Part shown: one piece after another, positions 18,199 through 27,985 of the stretch | Position numbering within the stretch: the first letter of the stretch is position 1 | Layout: the number at the start of each line of letters is the position of its first letter | Assembly (NCBI GenBank): GCA_019359495.1 | Contig: JAHHHF010000074.1 | Span: 124,001-188,000, forward strand | DNA length: 64,000 nucleotides | Source: Goleter apudmare HA4340-LM2 | GTDB lineage: Bacteria; Cyanobacteriota; Cyanobacteriia; Cyanobacteriales; Nostocaceae | Direction: 5' to 3' | Translations under genes and position numbers: made by a program | Notes under the pieces: generated by a model | The model's database searches: none | What the model was told of the DNA's origin: nothing | Seen by the model: the letters and a program-made list of their open reading frames with translations, nothing else

Positions 18199-21100
18199 AT
18201 GAATCTACAAATTAAGTCAGTCGAACTAAGGCATCAAACAAAGTTTCACTTCCAACAGTTTTTACTGCGTTCAAAAATAAATAGTCAATTATTGCTATTT
18301 TTGTTAAAAAATATAAAGCATTGGTGGTTGGCGTTACTACCTTTGGCTAGTGTTTTGGGCATTCAAGCAGTGCAGGCACAATCAATCGTACCTGCTGCTG
18401 ATGGGACGGGTACTGTTGTTGCGCCTAATGGCAGCTTAATTAATATAAATGGTGGTCAACTCTCTGGAGATAATGCGAATCTTTTTCATAGCTTTACTCG
18501 ATTTGGTTTGAATTCTGATCAGATTGCTAATTTTTTGTCAACTCCTGGTATTCAGAACATTCTGGGTCGGGTAGTTGGCAAAGAAGCATCGGTAATTAAC
18601 GGACAAATTCAAGTCACAGGGAGTAACGCCAATTTATTTTTAATGAACCCAAGTGGGTTTGTTTTTGGCTCTAATGCTAGTTTAAATGTGCCTGGTGCTT
18701 TTACTGCAACTACCGCAAATGGAATTGGTTTTGGTTCTAATTGGTTTAGTGCTTCAGGTACTAATAATTATGCAGTTTTAACCGGAAATCCTGGTGCTTT
18801 TAGTTTTGCAATGACTCAACCAGGGGGAATTTTAAATTTTGCCAATTTGGCTGTAGGTAATGGGCAAAGTTTAACTTTATTGGGTGGTACTGTTGCTAAT
18901 ACAGGGACTCTATCAGCGCCAGGAGGAGAAATTGTTGTCTCGGCGGTTCCGGGTGAAAAGTTAGTAAGGTTGAGTCAGCCTGGAAGTCCTTTAAGTTTAG
19001 AAATTCAACCACTTACAGCAAGTAATACTCAAGCGCAGAATTGGAGTTTACCGATTTCATCTTTACCTCAGTTATTGACATCTGGGGGTGGAGGAAATGC
19101 CAATACTTTAAATATTAATAGTGATGGGAAAGTCGCTATATCCGGTTCTGGGATTACTGTAGAAAATGGCGATGTGGTGACGGGAAATATCACCGCGAAA
19201 ACTGCAATGTTTGCCGCGAACCGGAATGTCACGGGTGTAGAAAGCCGATTGCAAACAACAGGTGATTTAAGTCTGTTGGCGGGAAATCAGGTACAAATGC
19301 GCGATAGTGTCGCTAATCCTTTTGTGGCCAAAGCTGGAGGAAACTTATTAATTCAGGGGAATCAAGGCATTGATATTTTGGCTTTGAATCATCCTGGAGC
19401 GGCGTTTCAAAGTGGTGGAAATTTGAGTTTAATTAGTGATGGGATAATATCTGGTGATGCTCACTTTACTAGTGGTGGTAGTTTCTCGATTTTGAATTTG
19501 ACGGGTAAACCAGGCACATTTGTTAGTTATTTCGATCCAATTATTAGATCCAGTGGTGATGTTACCTTTGGGGATTATATAGGTGCTGCACTGAAAGTAG
19601 AGGCAGTCGGTAGTATTAATGCTGGCAATATTACCATCACCGAACCAGATTTTACAGGTACAATTGATGATGATGATCCAGACTTTGACATTTTGACACG
19701 TACTCCTGCCTTGATTTTACGGGCTGGTTTACCTTCGGTGACAGATGGCATTATTTCTCCAGTCATTGAGGGTGGTACAAGTTTTACTCCTTCCCAACCT
19801 CCATCATCCCCAGGAAATATTACGGTGGGTAATATTAATACGTCATCTTCTGGCTACGGTGGCGGTCCTGTGATTTTGTCAGCACCAGGCAATATTTCTA
19901 CAGGCGATATTAATGCCAGTCAGTTTAATCCTGGTAATTTGAATATTGATGCGATCGCTATCACCAGCACCAACGGCAATATTAATACAGGTAATCTGGA
20001 TACCTCTGGCTATGGCGGCCCTGTAACCTTATCGGCTTTGGGTGATGTGACTACTGGTGATATTAATACCAGTGGTTTTGGTTTTTTTGGTGGTGAATTT
20101 GAAGAGAACTCCATTAACAATCCAGTCAATATTACCGCTACAAATGGTGACATCATAGTGGGTAATATCGACACATCTGGCGATGGTAATAACGGTGGTG
20201 CAGTCACCCTGGAGGCTGGGAGAAATATTACATTTGGGACAGTGAATACCTTGGGTAGGAGTTTTGAAGGGGAAACTGCTGTCGGTGGTGATGTTACTAT
20301 TACTGCTAATGGTGTTGTCAGAGGTACTGGTATCATCCCAATAAGTATAGAGGATTCTTTTACACCTGGGAACACAACTATTCTTGCCAGAGGAACCACA
20401 CCAGGTACAGTGAGGATTCAACACGATGGCGGGGCGGATAACGTGCCGTTTATCGTGGGTAACTCCGCAGATAATGGTACAGCAGGAGCGATCGATGCTG
20501 GTGCAACTTCCAGAATTACCGCAGATTCCTTTCCTGTTTTACCTAATGATGGCGAAGTCACCCCCACCGCCAATATTACCATCGCTTCCGTCAACACTCC
20601 CCCAACTCTCACCATCAACCCCCAGCTAAGTGTTGTCCAGCAAGACCAACCGATACCTTTTACCTACGCAGATTTAATTCCCACGATTACCGATGCCAAC
20701 CAAGACAACACTACCTTAGAAGTGGTTGAGATCACGACGGGAACCCTAAGAAAAAATGGTGTGGTCGTAGTTCCAGGCACAGCAAGCGCATTTCTAGTTC
20801 CTGGTGACACTTTAGAATATACTCCGCCTACAGGTTTTTCTGGCGAGATCAGTCCTGTGAGTCTGCGGGCTGGGGATAGAGTTTCATTCTCTGCACCGCA
20901 AACCATCACCTTTAATGTTGCAGCTACGCCACCACCGCCACCTGAAGATCCACTACCACCACCTGAAAAGACAGATCCAATACAAAAGACACCGCCGGGA
21001 TTCATCCCACCACCAACTTATAACCCTCCTCGTCTGCCAATACTTGATCCGGCGGTAGAAACCATAGATAATAAATTCGCCAGCCAATTTCAGTTGTATC

Positions 21101-22299
21101 TGCGATCGGGAACTGATACTCTACAGGAACGCCGTCGTGTCAATAGTTACGAAGCGCAAGATATCCTGCGCCAAATTGAGAAAGCAACTGGCGTGAAACC
21201 GGCGATTATTTACATCAGTTTTATTCCTTCGGGGGCTGATGGCAAAATACTACAAAGTCAACAAGCTACTGACAATTTAGATTTATTAATAGTTACGGCT
21301 AAAGGACAACCCATACGCAAGACAATTGCTACTGCAAAACGCCAAGATGTCTTAGAAATTGCCGAAGAACTTTATGGTACGGTGGAAACTCCGAATAACG
21401 ATAATTATTTAGCGCCTGCTCAGGAACTGTATCAATTGATAGTAGCACCACTCAAAGAGGAGTTGGACAAACAAGGGATTAATAATTTATTGTTCATTGC
21501 GGATGAAGGTTTGCGTTCCTTGCCATTTGCAGCACTTCATGATGGTAAACAGTTTCTCGTCGAGAACTATAGTGTGGGATTTACTCCCGCCTTGGGGATA
21601 ACTGATACTCGCTACGTTGATATTCGCAACTCGCAAGTTTTAGCAATGGGTGCATCAAAATTTGAAAAACTTGATCCTTTACCAGCTGTTCCTGAGGAGT
21701 TGTCTATAGTAGCGCAGGAAATTTGGCAAGGCAAGTTTTTTGTCAATCAAAACTTTACCTTAAATAATCTCAAATCTCTCCGCCAGAATCAGCCTTATGG
21801 AATTCTACATTTAGCCACACACGGAAATTTCGAGAAAGGAGAACCGACAAATTCCTTTATCCAATTTTGGGATAGTCAGTTGAATGTGGCGCAAATGCGA
21901 AATTTAGACTTGAATAATCCGACTGTGGAGTTGTTGGTTCTGAGTGCTTGTCGTACAGCTTTAGGCGATCGCAATGCGGAGTTAGGATTTGGAGGAATAG
22001 CATACAACGTGGGTGTCAAAACAGCTGTTGCTAGTTTATGGCAAGTCAGCGATGCGGGGACTTTAGGATTTATGACAGAGTTTTACAAAAATCTCAAAAC
22101 TGCACCCATCAAATCTGAAGCCTTACGCCAAGCACAGTTAGCCATGCTCAAAGGTCAGGTTGTGCTGGACAATGGTATCTTAAAAACTTCTTTAAGGAGT
22201 GTCAACCTGCCGCCAGCCTCCCCAGATGCCAAATTACGCCAAGATTTAAAACATCCTTTCTACTGGTCTGCTTTCACCATGATTGGAAATCCTTGGTAA
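18199..22299 (+). CDS. Two-partner-secretion exoprotein (TpsA) with C-terminal CHAT protease domain
   Basis: The protein has 1366 residues. A long basic-then-hydrophobic extended signal peptide ends near residue 60 (AVQA-Q). A filamentous-haemagglutinin TPS domain follows (about 61-190; markers NLFHSFTRFGL, NLFLMNPSGFVFG), then a beta-helix of GNI/GDI repeats to about 760, a beta-sandwich-like linker (about 800-915), a Pro-rich spacer and a CHAT domain (about 1000-1366). The caspase-like pair is intact: His1208 in HLATHGNF and Cys1251 in LSACRTA. The design implies export through the outer membrane by the TpsB partner at 22337 and display or release of a cysteine protease. Substrate, activation and cleavage sites are unknown. 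Start ATG gives a complete signal region. Confidence 0.93.
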   Translation: MNLQIKSVELRHQTKFHFQQFLLRSKINSQLLLFLLKNIKHWWLALLPLASVLGIQAVQAQSIVPAADGTGTVVAPNGSLININGGQLSGDNANLFHSFTRFGLNSDQIANFLSTPGIQNILGRVVGKEASVINGQIQVTGSNANLFLMNPSGFVFGSNASLNVPGAFTATTANGIGFGSNWFSASGTNNYAVLTGNPGAFSFAMTQPGGILNFANLAVGNGQSLTLLGGTVANTGTLSAPGGEIVVSAVPGEKLVRLSQPGSPLSLEIQPLTASNTQAQNWSLPISSLPQLLTSGGGGNANTLNINSDGKVAISGSGITVENGDVVTGNITAKTAMFAANRNVTGVESRLQTTGDLSLLAGNQVQMRDSVANPFVAKAGGNLLIQGNQGIDILALNHPGAAFQSGGNLSLISDGIISGDAHFTSGGSFSILNLTGKPGTFVSYFDPIIRSSGDVTFGDYIGAALKVEAVGSINAGNITITEPDFTGTIDDDDPDFDILTRTPALILRAGLPSVTDGIISPVIEGGTSFTPSQPPSSPGNITVGNINTSSSGYGGGPVILSAPGNISTGDINASQFNPGNLNIDAIAITSTNGNINTGNLDTSGYGGPVTLSALGDVTTGDINTSGFGFFGGEFEENSINNPVNITATNGDIIVGNIDTSGDGNNGGAVTLEAGRNITFGTVNTLGRSFEGETAVGGDVTITANGVVRGTGIIPISIEDSFTPGNTTILARGTTPGTVRIQHDGGADNVPFIVGNSADNGTAGAIDAGATSRITADSFPVLPNDGEVTPTANITIASVNTPPTLTINPQLSVVQQDQPIPFTYADLIPTITDANQDNTTLEVVEITTGTLRKNGVVVVPGTASAFLVPGDTLEYTPPTGFSGEISPVSLRAGDRVSFSAPQTITFNVAATPPPPPEDPLPPPEKTDPIQKTPPGFIPPPTYNPPRLPILDPAVETIDNKFASQFQLYLRSGTDTLQERRRVNSYEAQDILRQIEKATGVKPAIIYISFIPSGADGKILQSQQATDNLDLLIVTAKGQPIRKTIATAKRQDVLEIAEELYGTVETPNNDNYLAPAQELYQLIVAPLKEELDKQGINNLLFIADEGLRSLPFAALHDGKQFLVENYSVGFTPALGITDTRYVDIRNSQVLAMGASKFEKLDPLPAVPEELSIVAQEIWQGKFFVNQNFTLNNLKSLRQNQPYGILHLATHGNFEKGEPTNSFIQFWDSQLNVAQMRNLDLNNPTVELLVLSACRTALGDRNAELGFGGIAYNVGVKTAVASLWQVSDAGTLGFMTEFYKNLKTAPIKSEALRQAQLAMLKGQVVLDNGILKTSLRSVNLPPASPDAKLRQDLKHPFYWSAFTMIGNPW

Positions 22300-22336
22300 T
22301 GAGGCATGGAGCATTACAAATGACAAATAACAAATC

Positions 22337-24268
22337 CTATGGTTGATAATACACACTAAAGTGCAACCCTGAGTCTTGGAAGTTGTTACCGCGATCGCTT
22401 AAATTTACGAAAGGAATTCCATAATCTAAGCGCACGTTTACATTAGGGATTGGTTGCCATAATAAGCCCAAACCCCCACTGGCTAAAAATCTCTGTCTGG
22501 GTAAGTTGGGGTTGTTGGGATTGTCGGGATGATTCCAGACTGCACCCACATCAATAAAAGGGGCGAGTTGTAAACTGGGCAAACCACCTTCATTTCGCAA
22601 TATGGTAATCTGGTCTTCGATGGAAAAGCGCAAGCCGTTATCGCCAGAACGGGTATTTTGTCGATAACCGCGTACTGTTTGCGCCCCACCAATGACAAAT
22701 TGTTGGGATGCTAGCAGGCTATCTGGCGTCAGTTGCCAATCTAAGCCGATAATTAGAAGTTGGTCTTGATTGAGGATTTGGCTTCTTTGTATTTGACCGT
22801 ACCAACTAAAAAAGCGACCGTCGGGAATGGGATGATTGTTCGTGGTAGCATCAAATAAACCTGTACCCAGATTAAACAGCGATCGCGCAGTCCAAGCACC
22901 TTGTTGATCTCGGTTAATATATTCTTGCCCAAATCTAAATACGCTGGTACGACTCACACCATTTTGATCAGGGCCGATACCAAAGCCAAAAGGTAAGTTA
23001 TCAAACAAAAAAGTTTGACCGTCTTGGTATGTAAACCCTAAAGATAATGCCAATTCTTCTCTAGGAGACCTGATTAATGGTTGACTATAAAGAATTTCAT
23101 ATAAATCATTGTCACCGCGAATGTTCAGGTTTTGAAACTGCGGGTCAGTAATTTTGGAATTACTAATAGCTGCGCGCAGTTGCAGAGTACCATCCATTGC
23201 ATTGAGTGGGAGGCGATAACTAAAGTCATACAAATTCACCCCACCCGTGGTTGAACGGTTGTAAGATACAAAAATTTGGTCGCCAGAAGTCACTAAATTC
23301 CGGTATGCTAAACCAACTCCTAACCGTTCTGAACCTACACTTGGTGGCGAATAATTATCAACTCCCAAAGCAGCTTTTAAAGAGTTAGCCTCTGTCACCC
23401 TGACAACAATAGTACTTTGCCCAAACTTGCTACCAACATCTGCGGGTCTCAGACTGGCTTCTATATTTTTAAAAATGGGGTCAGAACGCAATAAAATCAA
23501 TTGGTCTTCTAGCTTTTCCTTGCGTAACGGATTCAGTCCCGCTAATCGAATGCGACTACATATATACTCAGGATTGATTCTTTCGGTACCTTCAACCCTT
23601 ATTTCATCCACACCCCCCTCAAAAACTCGAATGACAATCTCACCAGTGTCAACAGTCTGGTCTACCAAAACTGCTCTAGATGTAATGTAACCACGATTTA
23701 AATAGAGTGCAGTAATTTGATCTGCTGCATTCGCCAATTCTTGCAGTGTTACATTCCTTCCCTCTAAAGGTTGGGTAATCTTTTTAATTTCCTCGGCGCT
23801 GAGGATTTGATAATCGCGGACATCTATTTTTTTAACTAAGAAACTTTTATCAGTTGTTGGTGGCTGGCTATTTTCTGGAGTGGTATTTGGTGAAGGCTGG
23901 GAAAAAATTTTATCTGTTTCCTGTGGCTGATTATTCTCTGGCGTCGGAGCTGGGGAAGCCTCAGAAGGCTGATTGTTTTCTAAATCAGATGGTGCTTGGG
24001 ATTGCAGCGAGTTATCTTGCTGAACAACGCTGACACATTTGACACTTGCAGAAGCTTCATTTTTCTGTTTGGCTTCAGATGCAGGAGTTACCTTCGGCGT
24101 AGAAGGGTTTTGTGCTACGACATCGACATGAGGTGTAGGAGATGTGGCAATCTTCTTTAAGAGAGTATTGGGAGATGCGATCGCATAACTTGCCCACAAA
24201 AAAAATATGATGTTTTGTATTGCCAATCCGCATCTAAAAATCATCATCTTTATTAATGAGAATTGCAA
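22337..24268 (-). CDS. TpsB outer-membrane transporter (ShlB/FhaC/HecB family)
   Basis: The 643-residue protein has a signal peptide (about 1-31, ending YAIA-SP), a Pro/Ser/Gln-rich linker, two POTRA domains (about 145-300; KKIDVRDYQILSAEEI and VDEIRVEGTERI) and a C-terminal 16-strand beta barrel. The VRGYRQN motif of the L6 plug loop, needed for secretion in FhaC, is present. It should translocate the neighbouring TPS-domain exoprotein. Unlike the usual tpsB-tpsA operon, the two genes face each other tail to tail with 37 bases between stop codons, so they must be transcribed from separate promoters. Confidence 0.94.
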   Translation of the reverse strand: MQFSLIKMMIFRCGLAIQNIIFFLWASYAIASPNTLLKKIATSPTPHVDVVAQNPSTPKVTPASEAKQKNEASASVKCVSVVQQDNSLQSQAPSDLENNQPSEASPAPTPENNQPQETDKIFSQPSPNTTPENSQPPTTDKSFLVKKIDVRDYQILSAEEIKKITQPLEGRNVTLQELANAADQITALYLNRGYITSRAVLVDQTVDTGEIVIRVFEGGVDEIRVEGTERINPEYICSRIRLAGLNPLRKEKLEDQLILLRSDPIFKNIEASLRPADVGSKFGQSTIVVRVTEANSLKAALGVDNYSPPSVGSERLGVGLAYRNLVTSGDQIFVSYNRSTTGGVNLYDFSYRLPLNAMDGTLQLRAAISNSKITDPQFQNLNIRGDNDLYEILYSQPLIRSPREELALSLGFTYQDGQTFLFDNLPFGFGIGPDQNGVSRTSVFRFGQEYINRDQQGAWTARSLFNLGTGLFDATTNNHPIPDGRFFSWYGQIQRSQILNQDQLLIIGLDWQLTPDSLLASQQFVIGGAQTVRGYRQNTRSGDNGLRFSIEDQITILRNEGGLPSLQLAPFIDVGAVWNHPDNPNNPNLPRQRFLASGGLGLLWQPIPNVNVRLDYGIPFVNLSDRGNNFQDSGLHFSVYYQP

Positions 24269-24621
24269 AATTTTAGGTTCCTAATTTAATATTGAAATAT
24301 CAAAAGTATCAAATTATTTGATTTCTTTGTCAAGACTACTTGTTTCTCAAATTAGCTTTCATGGTTTGTAGTCAGGATTTGAGTGTTTAGCAGATCAGGA
24401 CTAAAGTCCTTACTACGAGCTTTTTAAGCATGATTTCCCATATCACACAGTGCTATTTCAGCGTTTGTAAACTACATATATATTTACATTGTTCCCAGTG
24501 AGGATTTTGCCAACTATGTAGAGATGTTGCGTGACAAATTCTCTCGATGACTTGCAGTCAACAAGCTACCCGATTCCTGAAAAAATTGGGGTATCTGTGG
24601 TGTTTAATTATTAAATCAGAT
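24269..24621. other. Intergenic stretch between tpsB and a kinase gene
   Basis: The 353 bases carry an AT-rich leader for tpsB and a degenerate hairpin repeat at 24567-24593. No gene is visible. Confidence 0.5.
24567..24593. repeat. Degenerate hairpin repeat (TACCC-GATT family)
   Basis: TACCC-GATT (24567-24575) pairs imperfectly with AATTGGGGTA (24584-24593). It belongs to the same dispersed family as those at 17103, 36613 and 47143. Confidence 0.5.
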
Positions 24622-26385
24622 TTATTTATCAGGGCTAGTAAATAATGAGTTTGATGGATTTTGATCATCAACGAGACAAATTTGGTCAACTTTTGCCCGT
24701 GTTTGTTCAAAAATAGGACTTTTTGGCGGAATTTTCTCTACTATTTGTGTAGCTTCAATACATTTATATTCAGATGCTAGTTTAGTCGCATACTCAACCC
24801 GGCAATTAATCATCAGCCCTTGAACTTCTTGATAAATATTAGAACTAGAAGATACTTTTTCTGAGATAGCAATACATTCTTGATAATTTGATTTTGCTCG
24901 CGCGTCTTGGATCGATTTCACCGTCAGCATTGATGTGATCAAAGGATATATTAAAAAGCCGCCTACACACGTAATACTAATTAGTGCAATATAAATAATT
25001 GATTTTGAAGGTAATAATTTTTTAGGTTCTCTAACAATAGTTTCTTCAGGGAAAATTTTTTCTTTCAGGCTTAATTGGCGTTGATTTTGAAATGTCGTAT
25101 CTTGCCTTTGGGGTATTGTTGGGGGATGTTGATCGAGCGGGATTTGAGTGATTGGTTCTGCTGGTTGTTGTGTTTCTGGGTTAATTACCGTAGGGATTTG
25201 AGTGATTGGTTCTGCTGGTTGTTGTGTTTCTGGGTTAATTACCGTAGGGATTTGAGAGATTAGTTCTGCTGGTTGTTGTGTTTCTGGGTTAATTACCGTA
25301 GGGATTTGAGTGCTTGGTTCTTCTACTTTGAAACTGATGGGGTTTACCGAACTATTAATAGTTGTTTGTGCATCATAATCTCCAGTAGTTCTAGGTTGAG
25401 ACAGAAGAATAGTTTCTTCTGAAACGTATGTTGCTGCATTGTAAATTGTAGAGTTTGCCGCAGCTTGTAAAGCTTGTGCTAACTCCTCTACCGATGAAAA
25501 GCGATCGCTGGGTTGCTTCTGTAAACATCGCATCACCACAGCTTCTAGTTGTGGAGACAAATACTCACATCCTGGTTGCGATCGCAATGGTCTGGGTGGT
25601 TCGCTAGTATGGGCAAAAATCCAAGAAGTTTCACTATTCTGACGCGCCTTAATACTAAAACCAAAAGGGTCAGTGGCGCTTAACATTTCATACAAAATAA
25701 TGCCCAAGCTATAAATATCTGCTCGTCCATCCAGGTTAATATCACCCATTAATTGCTCTGGTGATGCGTAGCGGAACGTACCTAAAAATGCCCTGGTCAA
25801 ATTGGTCTGTTCTAAAGATTCACTCCGAATTTTGGCAATCCCAAAATCCACAATCTTGACTAATTCGCCTTCATCTGTTGACTCCAAAAAAATATTATCT
25901 GGCTTGAGGTCACGATGGATCACCTGGATATGCTCACTGACGGTGCCGCCTTCTCGCCACAAGGTCACACCTGTGTGAGCATGTTGTAAACCCTGACACG
26001 TTTCAGTGATTATTTTTACTGTCTTATCTACTGGTAATCGCTGCTCGTGCTGAAGTAACTGTCTCAGAGATTCCCCACGCAGATATTCCATGACATAAAA
26101 TGGATACCCTTCATCTGTCACCCCGCAATCGGTAACTTGCACGATATGTTTGTTATTAAGGGCGGCGCTGATTTCGATTTCCCGCTCAAACCGCTTTCTC
26201 ACTTCTTGGGATGACACCAGGGTATCTCTGAGTAACTTCAAGGCAACTTGCTTACCCATACGGGTATCCATTGCCAAGAATACAACACCCATACCGCCCC
26301 CTCCTAGAGGTTGTTCTAGGCGATAACGTTGGCGATCGCCTAACGACTGGCCTATCCAAGAGTTGGGGGTAGAAGGGGAGTTCAT
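24622..26385 (-). CDS. Serine/threonine protein kinase with C-terminal membrane anchor
   Basis: The 587-residue protein has a Hanks-type kinase domain at about 17-310: glycine loop LGGGGMGVVF, VALKLL (ATP Lys), catalytic HRDLKPDNIFL, DFGIAK and the YASPEQL activation segment. A low-complexity linker with three repeats of an 18-residue VINPETQQPAE unit follows, then one transmembrane helix (about 465-488, KSIIYIALISITCVGGFLI) and a Cys-containing extracytoplasmic tail of about 95 residues that could sense an external signal. Its divergent or downstream partners are not obvious: the alpha/beta-hydrolase upstream is 350 bases away. Target proteins are unknown. Confidence 0.93.
   Translation of the reverse strand: MNSPSTPNSWIGQSLGDRQRYRLEQPLGGGGMGVVFLAMDTRMGKQVALKLLRDTLVSSQEVRKRFEREIEISAALNNKHIVQVTDCGVTDEGYPFYVMEYLRGESLRQLLQHEQRLPVDKTVKIITETCQGLQHAHTGVTLWREGGTVSEHIQVIHRDLKPDNIFLESTDEGELVKIVDFGIAKIRSESLEQTNLTRAFLGTFRYASPEQLMGDINLDGRADIYSLGIILYEMLSATDPFGFSIKARQNSETSWIFAHTSEPPRPLRSQPGCEYLSPQLEAVVMRCLQKQPSDRFSSVEELAQALQAAANSTIYNAATYVSEETILLSQPRTTGDYDAQTTINSSVNPISFKVEEPSTQIPTVINPETQQPAELISQIPTVINPETQQPAEPITQIPTVINPETQQPAEPITQIPLDQHPPTIPQRQDTTFQNQRQLSLKEKIFPEETIVREPKKLLPSKSIIYIALISITCVGGFLIYPLITSMLTVKSIQDARAKSNYQECIAISEKVSSSSNIYQEVQGLMINCRVEYATKLASEYKCIEATQIVEKIPPKSPIFEQTRAKVDQICLVDDQNPSNSLFTSPDK
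25139..25318. repeat. 54-bp tandem repeats in the kinase linker
   Basis: Three consecutive units (near 25141, 25195 and 25249) with a partial fourth, almost identical at the DNA level, encode the VINPETQQPAEPITQIPT-type linker. The close identity suggests recent copy-number change. Confidence 0.85.
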
Positions 26386-26732
26386 TGGGCTAAGACTATC
26401 CTAAATATTTCTTAAGTTTATATTTCTTAAATATATATACATCAGGTTTTCTAGAGAGCGATCGCTAACACAAATTAATCTTTTGTTCGTTTCTAGCAGT
26501 TCCAGCCTCAGAAGGTGTTTGAAAAGTCGGTCAGGTTGTACAAAAGCTCTCTCAGTATAAGCTGCGAATAGATAGTACACAGCATTGAGAGAGCTAGATG
26601 AGAAAAGCTTATCCCAGCAACCTGACCCACGCCCAATCTGAATTTCTTTGACGGTAATGTAAGTTAATGGGTTTCCTAAATTTATACTCTCTTAGGAGGC
26701 GGGACTCGCAGCACTGACAACAGAACATATAG
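26386..26732. other. Intergenic stretch with a transposase remnant
   Basis: The 347 bases contain the kinase promoter area (AT-rich, 26386-26470) and a short insertion-sequence relic described separately. Nothing else is recognised. Confidence 0.5.
26512..26651 (+). mobile_element. Remnant of the left end of an IS5/IS4-like element
   Basis: An ATG at 26598 reads MRKAYPSNLTHAQSEFL and then stops at TGA 26649. This is the characteristic opening of transposases of an IS5-type group common in Nostoc (MRKAYPSDLT-x-AQ). The roughly 85 bases before it, starting near GGTGTTTGAAAAGTCGG, look like the element's terminal region. The remainder of the transposase is gone. Confidence 0.6.
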
Positions 26733-27686
26733 TTATACAGAAATTGAAATAGTGGCAGATCCATCAGCAGTGGAATCTTGAGCCTCTCTTGACTCCAGCA
26801 AAGGCAAAAATTTCCGAATCAGTCCAACGGTGACACCAGGAAGTTCTAGTTGGGGGGTAAAGCCGACATCGTCAAGATGACAGAAAATCCGAATCGCTTG
26901 TGGGTTCATTTCAGCAAAACGGCGACCGATTTCTGGGCTGGTATATTCTGCTTCTTTCCCCCACATAATCGCCGTGGGGACGGTTAGCTGAGTAATATAT
27001 TGGGATAAATCAAAGGCTAAATCTCCACGCACAAACGCCAGCGCTGCGTACTCTGCATTAAATTGTTGAGCAGATTGTTGATAAGCCTCGACAATTTCAG
27101 GATAAACCCGTGAAGCGTGAGCAAATTGGCGTTGTTCTAAGAAACTGCGAATCCCAAAACCACTAGCAACCCCAGACTGATACAACAGACGATCCACAAC
27201 CGGGACTTTCACTACCTGAGCCGAGATACTACGGCTGTAATCGTGGCCGAAGTCAGCCAAGCCGGCTGGCGTAGTTAAAATCAAAGACTTGAACAAATCT
27301 GGACGTGTAATAGCGGCGCGAATAGTGAAAGCAGCCGTCAACCCAGAAGCGATCGCAGTTGTGGGTAGATTGCAGGTTTTTTCCACAAACTCAATGATGT
27401 TGCGAATATAATCATCCGCTCGATAGTTGCGGGCTGGATGGTCTGATCTGCCCCAACCAATTAAATCTGGGGCAATAATCCGGTAATCTGCCGTAAAAGC
27501 TGGATACACCTTCGACCACTCGTAGGCAGAAGATCCACCACCAAAAGCGTGCAAAAATACCAAAGTATCGTTGCTTGATGGCTCAATAGTTAAATCAGAC
27601 CACGGTTTCCCGACAGCAGTGTAATACACGATTCTGCCGAGTGCGGTCATCACATATTTCTCACCAAAACCAGGGGGCAAAAACAT
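26733..27686 (-). CDS. Alpha/beta-hydrolase-fold protein lacking the catalytic triad
   Basis: The 317-residue protein clearly has the fold: FLHAFGGGSSAYEW (oxyanion-loop region), IIAPDLIGWGRSDHP, and a late VPTAIMWGKEAEYTSPEIG strand-loop. But every catalytic position is changed: the nucleophile elbow reads ASGLT (Gly115 where Ser is expected), the acid position in MWGKEAEY is Ala246, and the histidine loop reads VGFTPQLELP with Phe276 in place of His. It is therefore probably not a hydrolase and may be a binding or regulatory protein. It stands alone between an IS remnant and the divergent thioredoxin reductase. Confidence 0.88.
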   Translation of the reverse strand: MFLPPGFGEKYVMTALGRIVYYTAVGKPWSDLTIEPSSNDTLVFLHAFGGGSSAYEWSKVYPAFTADYRIIAPDLIGWGRSDHPARNYRADDYIRNIIEFVEKTCNLPTTAIASGLTAAFTIRAAITRPDLFKSLILTTPAGLADFGHDYSRSISAQVVKVPVVDRLLYQSGVASGFGIRSFLEQRQFAHASRVYPEIVEAYQQSAQQFNAEYAALAFVRGDLAFDLSQYITQLTVPTAIMWGKEAEYTSPEIGRRFAEMNPQAIRIFCHLDDVGFTPQLELPGVTVGLIRKFLPLLESREAQDSTADGSATISISV

Positions 27687-27985
27687 CAGCGTACCTCATA
27701 ATGCTCTATGCCTCTCCATCGTGGTTACTACATCCCAAAATCAACATCACTCTCTAGGTGCATCTATAAGTAATACAAAAGCACTCATTCTATCTCAAGG
27801 CACAATGATGATTTTACACAGTCTTGCAGAGGAGGGAGGTCAGATTATATCAATATTGATAATCTTAAATTGTGACTCTTAAACAGGAGAAACATGAGGT
27901 TTATACCAATTCTCTAAAATTGGGTAACAGATCTTCGCTCCAGAAATGGAAAGGTATCTGATGTAGATTAATTTTAAATTTTGAA

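Noticed and set aside
20010-20424. Two overlapping minus-strand frames of about 130 codons
   Set aside because: They are shadows of the repetitive beta-helix coding sequence of the secreted CHAT protein.
25139-25318. Regular 54-bp repeats, possible CRISPR
   Set aside because: There are no spacers, and the units are in frame and encode the linker of a kinase.
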